From positions 212,501 through 276,500 of the forward strand of contig VCAZ01000001.1 in NCBI GenBank assembly GCA_005784505.1: 64,000 bases of DNA. The letters are read 5' to 3'. Numbering within the stretch: position 1 is the stretch's first letter; the number at the start of each line of letters is the position of its first letter. The stretch comes from Bagarius yarrelli (lineage: Eukaryota; Chordata; Actinopteri; Siluriformes; Sisoridae). The translations under genes were made by a program, and so were the position numbers. The notes beneath the pieces were generated by a model. It had not been told where the DNA came from. It made no database searches and saw nothing but the letters and a program-made list of their open reading frames with translations. Below are positions 13,183-26,592 of this stretch, in pieces.

Positions 13183-14889
13183 TCCGGCTGGAGTGGAGTG
13201 GAGTGTGGAGGGTCGCGCGTGCGGATGCGCTTCCAGTCCGAGCGCTGTGCGGGAGAATCAGTCGGAGGTAAACGGACCCGGGAGGATCTCGGGTTGCCAG
13301 ATCAAGTCAAATCCCACAAAAGAGATGTACATTAAAATGGCTATGATCGCAAACATGCTTTCTGTTCTTTATAAGGGCAAAATACATTTTAAAATACACG
13401 ACACAAAATGCAGGGTTCAATTCTAAACTCAGGTTAGGAGACCAGATGTGTTAAACATCTGTGCACGTTTCCACGTGCTTCCAATGTTCTATTCTCTTTC
13501 TCAAGTTTCCCCTCATCTTCACTGTCGCTATGTAGATTGTTGGTGTGAATGAGTGTAAATCTGTGTGTTCTTGTTGCCCTGTTATAAACCGACAGTCCTC
13601 TCGCCCAGGGTTCCTAAATAAACTGCAGCTTCTCTGTGACTTTGGCAGAAATGAAGGATAAAGAATTTACTGAAGTGTTAATAAATCATTTTCCGCTATT
13701 CTGATTGGTCACAGTTGCAGACAGATTGTGAAATATGGACATCCTTATTTCCTGAATGCATGGAACTGTGTCTCATCTAGTGGAACTGATCTTAGTCTGG
13801 GTACCAAAGTCATTTAATCTGAAACCCAAACCTTCAGATAGTTTAATGAAGTTAATAACAAAACATCCATTATAACAACTGTGGGAAATTAAATTACATT
13901 CAATTATTAATCAGGAATTATTAATGAAGTATTATAAGCGCATGACATGAACAGGCAAAAGCAACGTTTAGTTGAATAAAACAGAAATGATTTCTGAAAT
14001 GACTTCACGAACCTGGATAATGAATGAATGAATGAATGAATGAATGAATGAATGAAGTGTAAAAACATCTCCTATTTAGGGGAAGTTTAATATCTCATGT
14101 TTCACTGTTTCTTAACCAATTTGGAAGAAAAAAATTCAGACGCTTTGCAAAGAGAACCAATGAAGGTTCGATGCAGTGACAACAAAAAGTGGGGTTAAAT
14201 ATTCGTTTGCATTTTATAGAAAAATATCAGATGTAGATCAAAGTTCATTCATGTCTATTTTTTGGGTCTGATGCAAAAGGCACACAGCAAACTAAGCCCC
14301 AGTTTTTGCCTTGGAGAATGACTCTAATGCCCTAGGGCACTTTAGGGGATTTGTTTTATTAGTAGTAACAAAAAAACCCAGTGATTTTCTGCACCTCAAA
14401 AAAGTTGATTTTCTTACACAATCTGGCAACCCAATAGGCAGAACCCACGCCCCAAAACACACAAACATGTCTGTGGAACAAAAGCACAATAACAAATTCA
14501 GCAGTCCTTTTCCACTGACAGCCGCAGCTGATGTTGCAGACGATATTTCACATTTTTACAACACAACACTACATTTTCTTGGCAACATTAACAGACACAT
14601 TTTTCCGAAGTGTGAGCAGTTGAGGGTTAAGGGCCTTACTCATGGGCCCCCAGCAGTGGAAGTTTTGCTTGTGTTAGGATCTAAACTCACGTTCTTCTGA
14701 TCACCAGTCCAGCGCTTTAACTAATGAGCTTTCCATAAAGCTGTAGATGGAAAATACAGCAGCCTTTTACTTGATGTTTATTTTCTCTTACTGACAAAAC
14801 CAAATCAAGGGCCAAATCCTCACGTCAGGGTCAGTACATGAGTGTGTAAAGTCAGCACGCCGAGCTGTTAGTATATTCTCGTATATGCG
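13183..14889. other. Laminin beta promoter and upstream spacer
   Basis: The first 100 bp upstream of the laminin ATG is GC-richer than its surroundings and is the likely 5'UTR/promoter; no clear TATA box was seen. Farther out there is a (TGAA)n run at about 14018-14056 and a SINE fragment at 14612. No coding region is supportable. Confidence 0.5.
14612..14735 (-). mobile_element. SINE fragment, minus orientation
   Basis: Carries GAGCAGTTGAGGGTTAAGGG, GGGCCCCCAGCAGTGG and a decayed tRNA-like head (CCAGTCCAGCGCTTTAACTA), matching in order the better-preserved copy at 61918-62105. Confidence 0.65.
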
Positions 14890-15365
14890 TATATACACTA
14901 TATGACCAAAGCTTTGCGAACAACACACCCATAACTAACGCTTCCCAAACCATTGTCATGAATTTGGAAGAACAGAGTTGTCTATGGCTGCTGAGCTGTC
15001 CAGGGTGTCCCCTGCCTTTCACCCAATCACAGCTGGGATAAACTCCAGCAGATCCCTGTGATCCTGATTAGAAAGAAGCGGTTATAGAAAATGGATGGAT
15101 GGATAGTTTTCTATGATGCATCACTGAACACCTTTAGGATGAACTTAAAGACCAACTGCACCACCTTCCTGGAAATGAATGTTTGAAACTCACTAATACG
15201 TTTGAGGCTGAATGAGTGAATCTGCACAGCCAGTGGTCCACAGTGTAGTAAGAAGCCTTTCCAGAAGTATAGAGGTTAGTAGAGGAGTAAGAGTGAGACT
15301 TAATCTGGAACACGTATGGATGTGACAATCAGGTGTCCCAGTTCTTTTCCAATATACTGTGTACC
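14890..15365. mobile_element. MITE-like element with imperfect terminal inverted repeats
   Basis: The left end reads TACACTATATGACCAAAG; the right end, read inward, is TACACAGTATATTGGAAAAG. No transposase is encoded. The interior at 15000-15110 carries a second common fish repeat ending in GGATGGATGGATA. Confidence 0.6.
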
Positions 15366-15839
15366 GATAGCAATGAAGCAGTCGTAAACATCTGCCAACA
15401 GCTGCTTTTTATCCTCTTTCATGCTATACTATTGCTGGGTTTATGAAGCAGGAACAGTGTTTGTTCTATCCATCCCTGTGCTAATCATTAAGTACACTCA
15501 CCAGTGCAAAGCTGCTCAGTTTACGGCTTATTGTATATAAATATTTACTCTTAAAGACAAATTATTCATGAGACATCAGGAATTTGGGACATTTTACTGC
15601 CCATTCAATCTTTTTAAGCTTTTATAAGTACAAATTAGAGAACCCAGTACTCTGTCCTTTCCTTGCTTATTTTATAGAATATATAATAATATGCTCAGCT
15701 CAACTGACACTTTGATATCATTGCATACAAAAGATACCCAGATGTGGAGTGAGGGGAGCTCCTTTACTTCCACCATGATTGCTACATAATGCAGGACATT
15801 TTTGCGGCATTTACACAGCTGGAAAAAATACTGTTCATT

Positions 15840-16560
15840 TTGAACGATTGCTCACCGACAGAAAGCTACAATCTAATCAGTCTATAATTTTAATGTTCGT
15901 TTAACGGTGAGAAACAGAATAACAACAAAAACATGCAGAAAAACACATTTCACAAAAATTGATTTACATTCTAATGAGTGAAATTAATTTGAGACCACCA
16001 ACCCATCAGCAAGATTTTTGGCTCCCAGGTGTCTTTAATACAGGTAACGAACTGAGATTCTCTCTTAAAGAAGCTCTCTGTTAAAGGGATGCTCTCAAAG
16101 TGGATCTTTCCTAAAGAAACTCTCTCTTAAAGGGGCTCTCACTCTAAAGGGACTGCCCCTGATCTCAGTTCTGTACCTGTATAGAAGTCCAAAGATTCCA
16201 AACTCTTTATTAAGATTGTAGATCTACACAAGGCTGGAATGGACTACAAAGTCATCGCTAAGCAGTTTGGTGAGAAGGTGACAACTACTATTCACAAATG
16301 GAAGAAAGAGAAAATAACAGTCAGTCTATCCCAGTCTGGGGCTCCATGTACAATCTCACCTTGTGGAGTTTCAATGATAATGACAACATTGAGGAGTCAG
16401 TCCAGAACTAACACAGGAGGATCTCATCAATGATCTAGAGGCAGCTGGGACCAAAGTCACCAAGACAACAATTAGTAACACACGACACAGTGAAGCACTG
16501 AAGCTCCAGCAGCGCCAGCAAGATCACCAAGTCATGTTTTGCGATGCGTTAAGGTCATAT
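15840..16560 (+). mobile_element. Decayed Tc1-like DNA transposon, 5' part
   Basis: The interior encodes a transposase N-terminus resembling Tc1 elements (IVDLHKAGMDYKVIAKQFGE, then IHKWKK), interrupted by frameshifts and stops. The 5' flank (AATCAGTCTATAATTTTAAT onward) matches the terminal segment of the element at 48635-49080, so both belong to one family. No catalytic domain remains. Confidence 0.8.
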
Positions 16561-16932
16561 ATTTATTTCATTCGGCTAAAAAGAGCATCACTGATTATAC
16601 AGGTTAAATAAACACACCATGTAAAGGCAAATAATCAACATATGAGAATGTTTTCTCATTTTAGAAATAAATCATAGTTATAGTGTCATACTGACTACAA
16701 CAATCAGCAAATAAACACAAATGTATTTTAAACAATGTCAATACTGGGACTGAAGATTCGACTTCAGGCATTTACATTCACTCATTTCATTATTTGTTCA
16801 ATCTGAATAATTAAAATGAAAAGGTGCTATCAGAGGTCACATTATTGAGAAGATTCTCCATTTATGGTATAAACCGTCTCCGCCTAAATGATGTGGTAGT
16901 GAAAAAGAAAAGCAGGAACAATGTGAGAGGGA

Positions 16933-19900
16933 CTAGAGTCGGGCCTGTGGAGCTGTAGTGCACCGTGGGGGTGGGGTGCAGAGGTGTTCTCGTAAAAAAT
17001 TCAAAATTTTCTCCCATGAATCTTCTTGTGCATATGCATGCAGCCTGGTATTCCCTCCCCAAAGCATAATCACTGTTAACACACACACACACACACACAC
17101 AGAGAGAGTATATACCGAACATATAAAAGTAATTGATTTCTTCATTTGATTGTAATTACCTTTATCCATGCCAGGAACTATAAAGTTGGAGTGTCTGTGA
17201 TGTGGTGTGTAGGGCGGCTCAATCAGGTGACCGGCGCCTGGATAGACGAGGACCTCGACCAGATGCCGATTACCTGCTTTTTCAGTCATTCTCACCATCT
17301 GAGATTAAAGAATGGAAAATCAAGCTGTAATTTGATGGCAGTTACACTGCGAGTGTATGTGGCATTTACATCCAGATACAGTTTAAAAGTTCTGAAAATG
17401 CTGGCTGTCAGTCTAAGGAACCCTTTAAACTGTACGTTTCTTACATCTTCAGCTGACTCCGAAGTGGCCCAGTTCTGATCATCATCTCCAACAACCAGAA
17501 GCAACGGACATCTTATCCGGCCAACCTGTGTTAACAGAGCGATACCTCATTAGGAGATAACCAACATGCAACACAACTGCAGCTGTACAAATACACACAC
17601 GCATTGTAGAAAAATAAAAATCCAAAAGCAGTGATTCTAAGAAAGAACACAGGGAACGCGACTTACGTCCACTTTCTTGGCTGGATCTGTTGGGATGGGC
17701 AAAATGATGTCTCTCCAAATTACCTTATTATTCTCTAACCGAACTTTATGCATTCTAAAAATAATGGAATATATTTAAATCGTTATTTGCAGTTAAAATA
17801 CAACAATAAAACATTTTTTTAGCTTCAAATCTCAACAAAATCTGTAATATTTTATCTATTTTGCATAAGTAATATCACTAGTTACCACCAGTTTACTAAT
17901 CTCCACAGTAATATCACAGCACAGGGATCTCTAAATGCTGCAGGACTGAAAGAGGTTCCATATAAAGCTTTGTGTTTACACCGATTTCCTAACAGAAGAT
18001 TGTAATGTTTTATGGTAAAAAGCAGCAAATTGTATTGAAGTGAAAACCAGAGTTTATCTTAGACCTAAAAAAGTCTTTCAATCTTTTTTTTCCATTTTTT
18101 TAAGGACCACAATTATTGTAAACATTAAACGATACGTTCTGAAACACGCAATTATAATTTTTACTACTACTCAACTATTTATTCTAGCTGTTTAACTATT
18201 TCTTCTCTCTCTGTCTCCTAAACCCTCTTCAGATTAGAAACAGTCTTTAACTGCTCAATCAGTAAATGTGTTTGGAGTGCAGATGTCGAAGGTGCATTAG
18301 AACATGTTGTACACTTTTATCTTGATATGTAGTATGTTTTTTATATCATTTTATATTATAACAAGCAAAATAATAATTGATGTATTCTACAGAACAGAGT
18401 TAATATTAGTATGTACAGGAAAGCAGGAGCTGTTTAAAGTGCACTGAAATGATGAAGCAGCACATAAATTCCGGTATACTCACCCGTTTACCACCTCATA
18501 GAAATCATTCAAAGAACTGAATGAAGGAATGACGTGACTGGCACTGATACACACACAACACCGGGGCTGAAACAAAATCATGTGTAAAAACACAACATTA
18601 CCAACAGCAAAAAATTATTGTAAAGAATGAAATTTAGTGCAACAAAAGCTCAGTGTCTTGATGTGCTTGTTTTGCCAGGATCATCATCTTGAGCTGCCAA
18701 AGCAGCATGGACACTACAGGACTCTGAAGGCCATCAAGATGTCCTCCAAGTTGTAAGGTGTGACCTTAATGGATTAGTAACTCTTCTGTGTAACTGAGCC
18801 AAATAGCTAAACTTTCAGTAGCCCTGTGCATTAACCAGCTTTGGGTACTCGAGACATCAACATCGGCTGTCCTTTCATGGTGATAACTTAAACACTGCAA
18901 ACTGAGGACAGGAGTTGGTGTTTTAAAGATGCCCTGACTCAATTGTTCATTTTTTCATTTAAAATGACTTGATTATTAATTGCTTTGAATTAAATGATGA
19001 TATTCAGTTATGAATATTTTTTTTTGGTTTATTGTATGTATAATGATGAATCACCTTAATGACAGGATGGGTAGCAGCCATAGTTAAAACAACAGTTCCA
19101 CCAAACGAAAGCCCCAATAAAGCCACGCTGTCCTTTAGGACCATGGGATGCTCCTGCAAGAGCTGATAGGCTTCCTACAAAACAGACACAAACACCAAAC
19201 TGTGTTTAAGTATAAATCTTTAATTTCATTTAATTAATTCATATAAATCTGATAATAACAGACATACGTCCTAAATCAGCTATACAGAAATATTAAAAAT
19301 ACACAGTTTAAAGATTAAAAGTTAAAAGCACAACAAACATGTTGACGCATGTAACCTCGGTGCCATGTCGAAAACGCTATAGAAACTATTTCTCGTGAAG
19401 GTCTGAAATAAGTCCAAACAGAGAGCGACGTGTCACGGGCGGGTGACCTAAAGCCACAAGCTAATATAACAAAAAGCTTCAGCACTGCTAAATTAGGCTT
19501 CGATCCAAAGCATATCGCATTATGGCTGAGACATGCAGCATGTCGTTCTCTTGTGGAGTCGAGGTTACACGCAACCTTAAGACATTCTCCTTCAGCTATG
19601 AAAACAATGTCAGGGCCACCATAACAAGTCAGTGTCTCAGTTGTTTAAGGCACAATTAAGACGAGGAGCCCTAGGTCCTGCTGCATCACCGCTTCTGGAT
19701 AGTAAGTGTGCACTGAAAAAGGATGGCACCAAACATCACATGTCCACCAAAAATGAGCGTCCATCGACGATAGTTCTCGCGGTACCCAATGAACTTAATT
19801 AGTGGCCAAATGTTTGCCCAGCTGAATCTTTTAAAAATGTATAGCTTTTTCAGCCCATTGTTTTCTCCGTGAAATTTTTTTGTAGATATAGATATTTATC

Positions 19901-22895
19901 ATCAAGTTAAAGCAATACTGAGAGATTGGAGTAATATAACTAAACAATTAAAAACGAAAAGACAAAAACGTTCTGTAAAATCTACTTTGAAAAAAAAGAA
20001 CAATTTCTGGTGAGGAATAAATTAGGACGTCCCAACACACTTTTTCCACATGACTGTAGATCATTTGAAAGCTCACAGACTTTCGTTTCCATATTTAAAA
20101 GACTGATTTTTAAAACTAATGACATGGGAACAGTGGCTCATTAACTGCTGAGTAATTCTGAGTGTGACAGCTCCACAGCACACAGTCCCACGCACTGGTG
20201 TCCACTTCCCCCACTGACTAGTCCAGTGAAGTTGGCATTGATCACATATGTACATTCGAGTCTACTTTCTTTGGCTTTAGTTATTAGGTTCAGTTCTCTT
20301 TATATTAAACATGGCTGGATTCGTGCTTGAATGTGCAAACCAAAAGATTATAAGGAGTTTTGGGCTAAATTACCCGAAAGTAATTAGAATTCAGGCTTTT
20401 GTTTTCCTCTGAAGTCAGATACACCAACGCAAAAGCAACAAAGCCGTGTGACGCCAGCAAAGCAGCTCGATACTCCACCAGGCCTCCACCCCCTCCCCAC
20501 ATATCCAACACACATGGAAACGGGCCAGGACCTGCATGAACATTAACAGAACTTTAGTTGGTACTTATGTGTCAGTAGTGTAGGGTTAGAAGATAAAAGT
20601 TTCTTTTGGTAATTCTGACATTTGAACTTACAAGCTAACGTCTACCCAATTTTAAGTGTTTTTTAAAACGTTGTGTACCTGGAGGGAGAAATAAAGTTCC
20701 CCTTACACCTTTTTTCTGTACGTCGACCCTCTGCACACCAGGAGATATGTACCACCTTTCTATAACGACGGTCGCTAATGGAGTGAGCTGGTTAAAATCC
20801 TGAGCACTGTGTCCATTATAGACAGAAATGTGGAATATCATCGGTGAGAGGACATCACGCTTTCGCAACCTAGATGACACAAATTAAAACTAATTAGATA
20901 TAATAATAAGGTGAAATTATCACATGCAGGTTATCGTTCTTTACCACCTTTTCATTAAAGATGCTTTCTGATGTTTATTATTATTATTATTATTGTTAGT
21001 CTTTTATTTTTATTATTAATACTGTATCCGTATGTCTGTAATTTCTGTTCGCCTGTAGCCGCGCTGTGGCAATACAAATGTGCATATTAGTCATGCTAAT
21101 AAAGCAAACTTTGAATGGGTTTAATTAAACCGCAGAGACCAGCGGGGGTAAATTATGATAAATTACAGCTCCCAAAAGAGAAAAAGGTAAAACAATCATA
21201 CTGATCATACAAAACAAAACCAGCTGAAGGGAAGTTAAGGTGTTATTGCAGTATATTTGCATTTTAAACAGTCAGTAATAGATAATAATCAAACACTGGT
21301 CCATGACATACCTTAGTCCTGTTCGGCTGCCTGGGACTGGCCGCAGGCTCCACATCAGTGCCATGGGCTCCACACCGGTATACGTACCTCCCACACTGGA
21401 GTCCTTCGCCACTGCAGGCACAAACACTAGTTTCACATACAACAGTCTCTAAAGGCAGAATATCGATAATTTGCTAGGACAATTGAGTAACTAATGAAAA
21501 TGAGGCTTCTACATGGAGGAAATATTATTAATACAATGTGTTTCTGCTTCAACTGTAGTAAACACCATGTTTTTGCTGTTCTATTTACCACAATTTCTTA
21601 TAAATATAGTAAAGAAAGACGAGTAAACCAAACAAATGAGGTCATAAAAGTAAAATAAAACAAAGCCCCTCTAAATAAAGGGGTCGTGTGGCAATAATAG
21701 ACCACTTCGAAAAGCCCGTCCAAAGTTCCCTGTTGCCAAGTCAGTATATAACATGCGACTGTCGGCTTCTTTTTTGATAAATTGCATAAAAAAGGTTTTT
21801 TGGCCTTATTTTTTTTTAATTTTGGTTCTTTGTTAGGAAAATCTGACAAGCAACTTTTTTATTTACATTTTGGTCGTTGTTTCCTGCAATTCTTTAAATG
21901 GACACTTTGCTTTCAGCAATCAGCCAATGAGTGCAATAATATAAATGCTGTAACCCAATTTACGTGTGTGTGTGTGTGTTTCTTAAATAAAGTAGTAAGA
22001 GTAGTCTTTCTTCATTGCTGTTCCACAGTGTAGTTGGTGGCGATAGAGAGGGACTAAAAGCTGCCAACCGCCAAGAAGCAAAAACAGAAGAAGAAGAAGA
22101 AGAAAAAGTGTCGGTTGGGCTGGTCATCGATAATGTTGACGATTGTCTGAAAGCAGTTTGATGATTTTTGTTCTGTTTGTTTGGCTCATTAAATTCAGGT
22201 TCATTTAGTTATAATAAATAACTGAAATTAAAATAATTCTGATGATAATCCATAAATAATATTGGGCTTGTTGTTAAAACTGTGGTTGCTTATTAGTCCT
22301 GCAGGAGTTGGAACAATTGTTCCAGACCTTCTGCCGTCTGACTATAGAGTCTAGACATCCAGAGACTTTCTGACTTTGTTTGAAAAAAGTGTCGGCAAGT
22401 CCTAAAATATGCATTTATAATAAATCCCAAAAATAATGAGTTTGCATTAAAATAGGTGTGTGAGTTTTGTGTGTGTGTGTGTGACAGATTATGAATACAG
22501 ACTCTAGCAGATCATTTCTCCTGTCCTGTGAATGATGTAAACTGTGTGTGTGTCTGTACGGCTTGGGATCAGAAATGATTTGGTCTGTACCTGTCACACT
22601 GCCATTGTCATCGCTCAAATAGTGTCCAAATGCCTCCCACATGTCCCTGTCCTCTGACTGGTGCAGACAGTGGAGGGTCACCTTATGGTTCGGGGGCAGG
22701 TTCCTCACAGAGACCCGCAGTTTTTCGTCCACCAGCCCGCGCGTGGGCTCAACCGAGAGCAAAGTGCACACGTGACTCGTTAACATCACGGACGGAATCC
22801 TGACGAGACAGAAAGAAAATAAAGTTTAATTTTCTTACACGAGTCTAAAAGAACCACTCATTACACTAGAACCCTCACCTGTTCGCAGTTAACAT
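16933..22895 (-). CDS. Acyl-CoA thioesterase / BAAT-family alpha/beta hydrolase, 11 exons
   Basis: Predicted to hydrolyse fatty acyl-CoA to free acid and CoA. Exons 5' to 3': 22879-22895, 22591-22799, 21312-21411, 20679-20869, 20374-20531, 19055-19174, 18484-18566, 17667-17754, 17445-17525, 17160-17298, 16933-17072, all GT-AG and in frame, giving 441 residues, normal for the family. An N-terminal immunoglobulin-like BAAT domain (SVEPTRGLVDEKLRVSV, EPMALMWSL, KGVRGTLFLPPG) precedes the hydrolase domain. The triad is visible: Ser248 in GLSFGG, Asp near 337 in GDDDQNW, His373 in YPGAGHLIEPPY. A serine nucleophile favours thioesterase over BAAT, which uses cysteine. The protein ends in PQARL, not a peroxisomal SKL signal; the N-terminus starts MLTANRIPSVM, so mitochondrial or cytosolic location is open. 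The start ATG is in a 17-nt coding exon joined in frame. Which fish acot paralogue this is cannot be told. Confidence 0.9.
21964..22121 (+). repeat. Dispersed repeat, left arm of an inverted pair around acot exons 1-2
   Basis: Runs from a GT microsatellite through AAATAAAGTAGTAAGAGTAG and GGGACTAAAAGCTGCCAACC to a (GAA)n end. It is nearly identical, in reverse, to 23168-23392. It lies in acot intron 2. Confidence 0.9.
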
Positions 22896-23027
22896 CCTCT
22901 TATTATTTACGAGTCTTTGCAAATGAAAGTTGCGACACCGCCACAGACTTCGTGCTGGACGGAAGAATGCGGAAGTGATGCGTGTTGAACACACCGCTTC
23001 ACATTATAGCCGCTTTATATATGGGGG

Positions 23028-23060
<33 letters not shown>

Positions 23061-23167
23061 TATGTAATATATAATAATGTACTGATATTTCCCGTGTTGT
23101 TTTTGTATTTGTTTTAAAATTTTAAAATATATTTTAATTTTATTTTCTAAAAACATTATTGTTTGAC
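22896..23167 (-). promoter_or_regulatory. Likely acot promoter/5'UTR
   Basis: The sequence just upstream of the start exon contains, on the coding strand, two ETS-type CTTCCG cores (within ACTTCCGCATTCTTCCG) and no clear TATA box. A (TA)n run at about 23032-23058 is farther upstream. The ETS-containing part is conserved in the relic copy at 27181-27425. Confidence 0.45.
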
Positions 23168-23392
23168 AACCCAACCGACGCGTCGTCATCGTCCGTCTTC
23201 TTCTTCTTCTTCTTCTGTTTTTTGCTTCTTGGTGGTTGGCAGCTTTTAGTCCCTCTCTACTGCCACCAACTACACTGTGTGGAACAGCGATGAAGAAAGA
23301 AGAAAGATTACTCTTACTACTTTATTTAAAAACACACACAACACACACACACACACACACACACACACCACACCACACACACACACACGTAC
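23168..23392 (-). repeat. Dispersed repeat, right arm of the inverted pair
   Basis: Reverse-complement copy of 21964-22121, with the same (TTC)n end, GGCAGCTTTTAGTCCCTCTC block and terminal CA microsatellite. It lies just upstream of the acot promoter. Confidence 0.9.
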
Positions 23393-24029
23393 GTTTTTGA
23401 CTTAGGAAATGTATAAACATTTATTACCCATATATCACTTAGTTTTATTCTGGAATATAACTGTGTTTTTTAAATATATTTCAAAAGCTAATTCTTCCTA
23501 CCTTAACTTAATTTTTCTTAAACTTTAATAACCCTAATTTAAATATTACCCTAGTGCAATTCGTCAGACTTAAGGGTTGTTTAAAAGTTCAACTTTTGTA
23601 AAAAAATAAAATAAAATAATAATAATAAAAAAATTCATTTTCTTCTGTATTTATACACTGTTCTGTCCCTACTGTATGTTTGCACATCTTTTTTATGCTG
23701 CTGTAACAAAGGAATTTTTCCAATGTGAGATGAATAAAGGTCTCTTCTCTTCTCTTCTCTTCTCTTCTCTTCTCTTCTCTTCTCTTCTCTTCTCTTCTCT
23801 TCTCTTCTCTTCTCTTCTCTTCTCATTACTCTTCTGTCCCACATTTCCCACCATAACCTAACTGTAGCTTTTTAACAATGGTTTTACGTTAGGATTTTCG
23901 ACCTTTTGCTAATTTATCCACTATCTTATTTCATTTTATTTTTACATGAACCAGAATCCAGAGAAAATTAGTGCTGATTCCTTGTTTTTTTTGTACGTAC
24001 ACTGATACACTGATTGCACTAATACATAT
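23393..24029. other. AT-rich spacer with pentanucleotide array
   Basis: No gene seen. It contains a roughly 85-bp perfect (TCTCT)-type array at 23741-23824 (TCTTC units), preceded by AATGTGAGATGAATAAAGG. Confidence 0.7.
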
Positions 24030-25010
24030 ATTATGTCCTGTCTACAGTGAGAATGACCAGACTTTTAGCTGCTAAAGAGTCCGAGCAGATGTTTACACGA
24101 TTGATTCCCACTTCATCCGCCCACCATAGAGCCGGATATATTGCTGCTAGCTCAACTGTATATACCATTAATTATCTGTATATTCCATTAATTATCTGAG
24201 ATTCTCTTTTTGATTCTTTCATTGTAATCTGTGTCTCTACTTCCCCATAAACTATTGTGTGTGTTAAATCTCCACTCCATATTACCCGATTCTTTTACTT
24301 CCCCATATTTCTTTAGTAAATGTTTTACAATGATTATAAAAATGAATTACTGTGAAGCTCTTATTATCTGGCCATTTTTCAACAACTACTTCATCTTTTC
24401 TGTTTTTTAACCCTTGTTAAAGGGTTAAAAATATATATTAATAATAATTTTATTATTACCTTATACTTTAATGCTTTTATTGTTTTCCCCTATTTGACAT
24501 TTGTGATGCTGCAGATTGTTGTTACCCCTCTTTCACTTCCAGGTCTTTTTCTTTTTCTGCTGCTCTGATCTTTATTCTTTCTGTTGTACTTGATGTTTGT
24601 GTTGAGAAATGAATTACTTCTGTTATAAATGTCAGAAATTAATTTGTGTTTACTATTAGACATTCCTTTTTTGTCCGGCAGTGATTTCTTCTTTCATTCC
24701 CTTCCATCCTACCTTTTTTTATTTGCCTTGCTGATTGAGGTTTGATGTATTTTCTCTCTTCTGTTTGCTTCTGTATATAAAATGCTTTCTGTTACTTTAT
24801 TATTCTAAATGTTTGGTGTTTTTTTTCTTTACAGCACATCCCCCATATGCAGCACTATGCTCTCTGCCACAGTTACAACATTGCAGCTTTGTTCCTACTT
24901 CATACTCTTCATACTTACGCTCTTAACCACATCTCCCACAGCTTTGCTAAACATTACACACAGCTGCCACATCTCCATAACTTTATAACAGTTATAAGAT
25001 CTTAAGGGGG
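24030..25010 (-). mobile_element. LINE (non-LTR) relic with RNase H segment
   Basis: Read on the minus strand, 24050-24200 encodes an RNase H-like stretch (VELAAIYPALWWADEVGIN, then ICSDSLAAKSL) typical of LINE clades whose ORF2 carries RNase H. Around 24840-25000 the sequence resembles the segment at 36430-36600, suggesting the same family with a large internal deletion. Stops and frameshifts abound. Confidence 0.65.
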
Positions 25011-26477
25011 GGGGTATTAACTTTTCTCACTCTGTAATGCTGTTCACTCAGTTGGAACACCATCTATCACTCCCTTAACTCATCTCTTCGCCTTTCATTG
25101 TACACATTTCACCAAATTTCCTGCAAATAATTTTGCACTCTTTACCATCACTACAAAAAAGTAGTAACTTTCCATCACATAGTGTTTTCTGATGCTCAGG
25201 GTTTCCTATTTTTGATTTCAATGCTTCTGTTAATTTTAGTGTATTACGAGATCTTTTCTATTCATATTTTATTATTACCTTATACTTTTCCTTCCAAGTT
25301 TTAGTTTATTGATTCCTGATTTCATTGTCACTTTCTGTTGCACACCTTCCTTCATTAAATTTCCTTTTCCATTCAACATTATTTGAATTTCCTTCTTCAT
25401 CTTCATTTATTTTTTACCAATTCTTGTCCACTTCCTGACTTTGCAGTTACTTCCCATTATTCCTGTTTCATCCACTTGTCTTTCCCATTCTCCCCAGCCG
25501 ACACTTTGAAATGCACTTTCAAGTTGCCACCGCTGGGCCCCTGAGTAAGGCCCCAATGCCCAGTTGCTCAGGTGTACAAAAGAGAAAAATGTAAGTCATT
25601 CATACATTGCATTTTCACCTAGGATGGAGGGAAAACACCTTCTCACAGAATCAACTACTGCATTTCAGGACTGTCTTACAGCCCGGATTGCTTCTACTCC
25701 CTGAAGGGTCCCTCCTCCCAATTTTCCCTCACTATATCAAGGATTCCATACAGTTTGCAGCCGTATAAAAATTAGAATAGGGAAAACCCTATGAAGGCTT
25801 GCGGGACCTCTTGTTCACCATACGCACTTATTCCCTATTTATCTGGGGTTAGGTGGAGACAGATGAGTTGCTGTGGCGACCCCTAAAAAGGGAACAGCCG
25901 AAAGGAGAAGAAGAACAAAAGCGAGCTCAGTGTCCTTATGTGCTTGTTTTGCTGTTATTTAATGTTCACACTGTGATGCTTAGTGTTAAAATGTTTATTT
26001 TTGCTTAGATCTGATTAGAAGCAGGGGCACCGCTAGCAATTTTGGGCGAAACTTTCTTGAATTTCAACAGTTCACACTGCGGTTTCATGGCAAAACATCC
26101 GATCTGTTACAAATCCTAAAACATTCCGATTCCATGCAGTTTGTACTGTTCACACTGTCAGGAGAAAAACAGAATTTGTGTCACTGTGGCCTGCAGTGTG
26201 AATGTAGGACTAATTGGGCTATATAATATATGGTAATATTATATATTTTAGATGTAATGACACATTTGTAATGACCGGTGTAGTTTCATTGTCAGTGTGA
26301 CGGACTCGAACACGGGGTTAGAATCAAACTGATCACTTATTCCAGCAGAGTGAAACAGGAAAGTTCAAGCGAACTTAAAGTCTTTCAAACAAACGAAGAA
26401 CTGAGAGAAACACAGGATTGGGTTTAACTGGTCTGTTTCTTTAGTCCGGTATATCGTTACCACCAGATTAGTTGATA
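25011..26477. other. Repeat-derived spacer
   Basis: No gene seen. T-rich LINE-like remains continue to about 25500; a SINE body fragment lies at about 25535-25605. At 25870-25910 there is a known-looking fish repeat motif (GGCGACCCCTAAAAAGGGAA, then CAGCCGAAAGGAGAAGAAG). The rest is unassigned. Confidence 0.5.
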
Positions 26478-26592
26478 ACATTTACATTTGCTGCATTTGG
26501 CAGACGGCCTTATCCAGAGCGACTTACATTTATCCGATTTATACAACTGAGCAATTGGGGTTAAGGGTCTTGCTCAGGGGCCCAACAGTTCC
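26478..26592 (-). mobile_element. SINE fragment, minus orientation
   Basis: Contains GCATTTGGCAGACGGCCTTA, TCCAGAGCGACTTACATTTA and GCTCAGGGGCCCAACAG, matching the tail and body of the family copy at 61918-62105, without the tRNA-like head. Confidence 0.75.
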
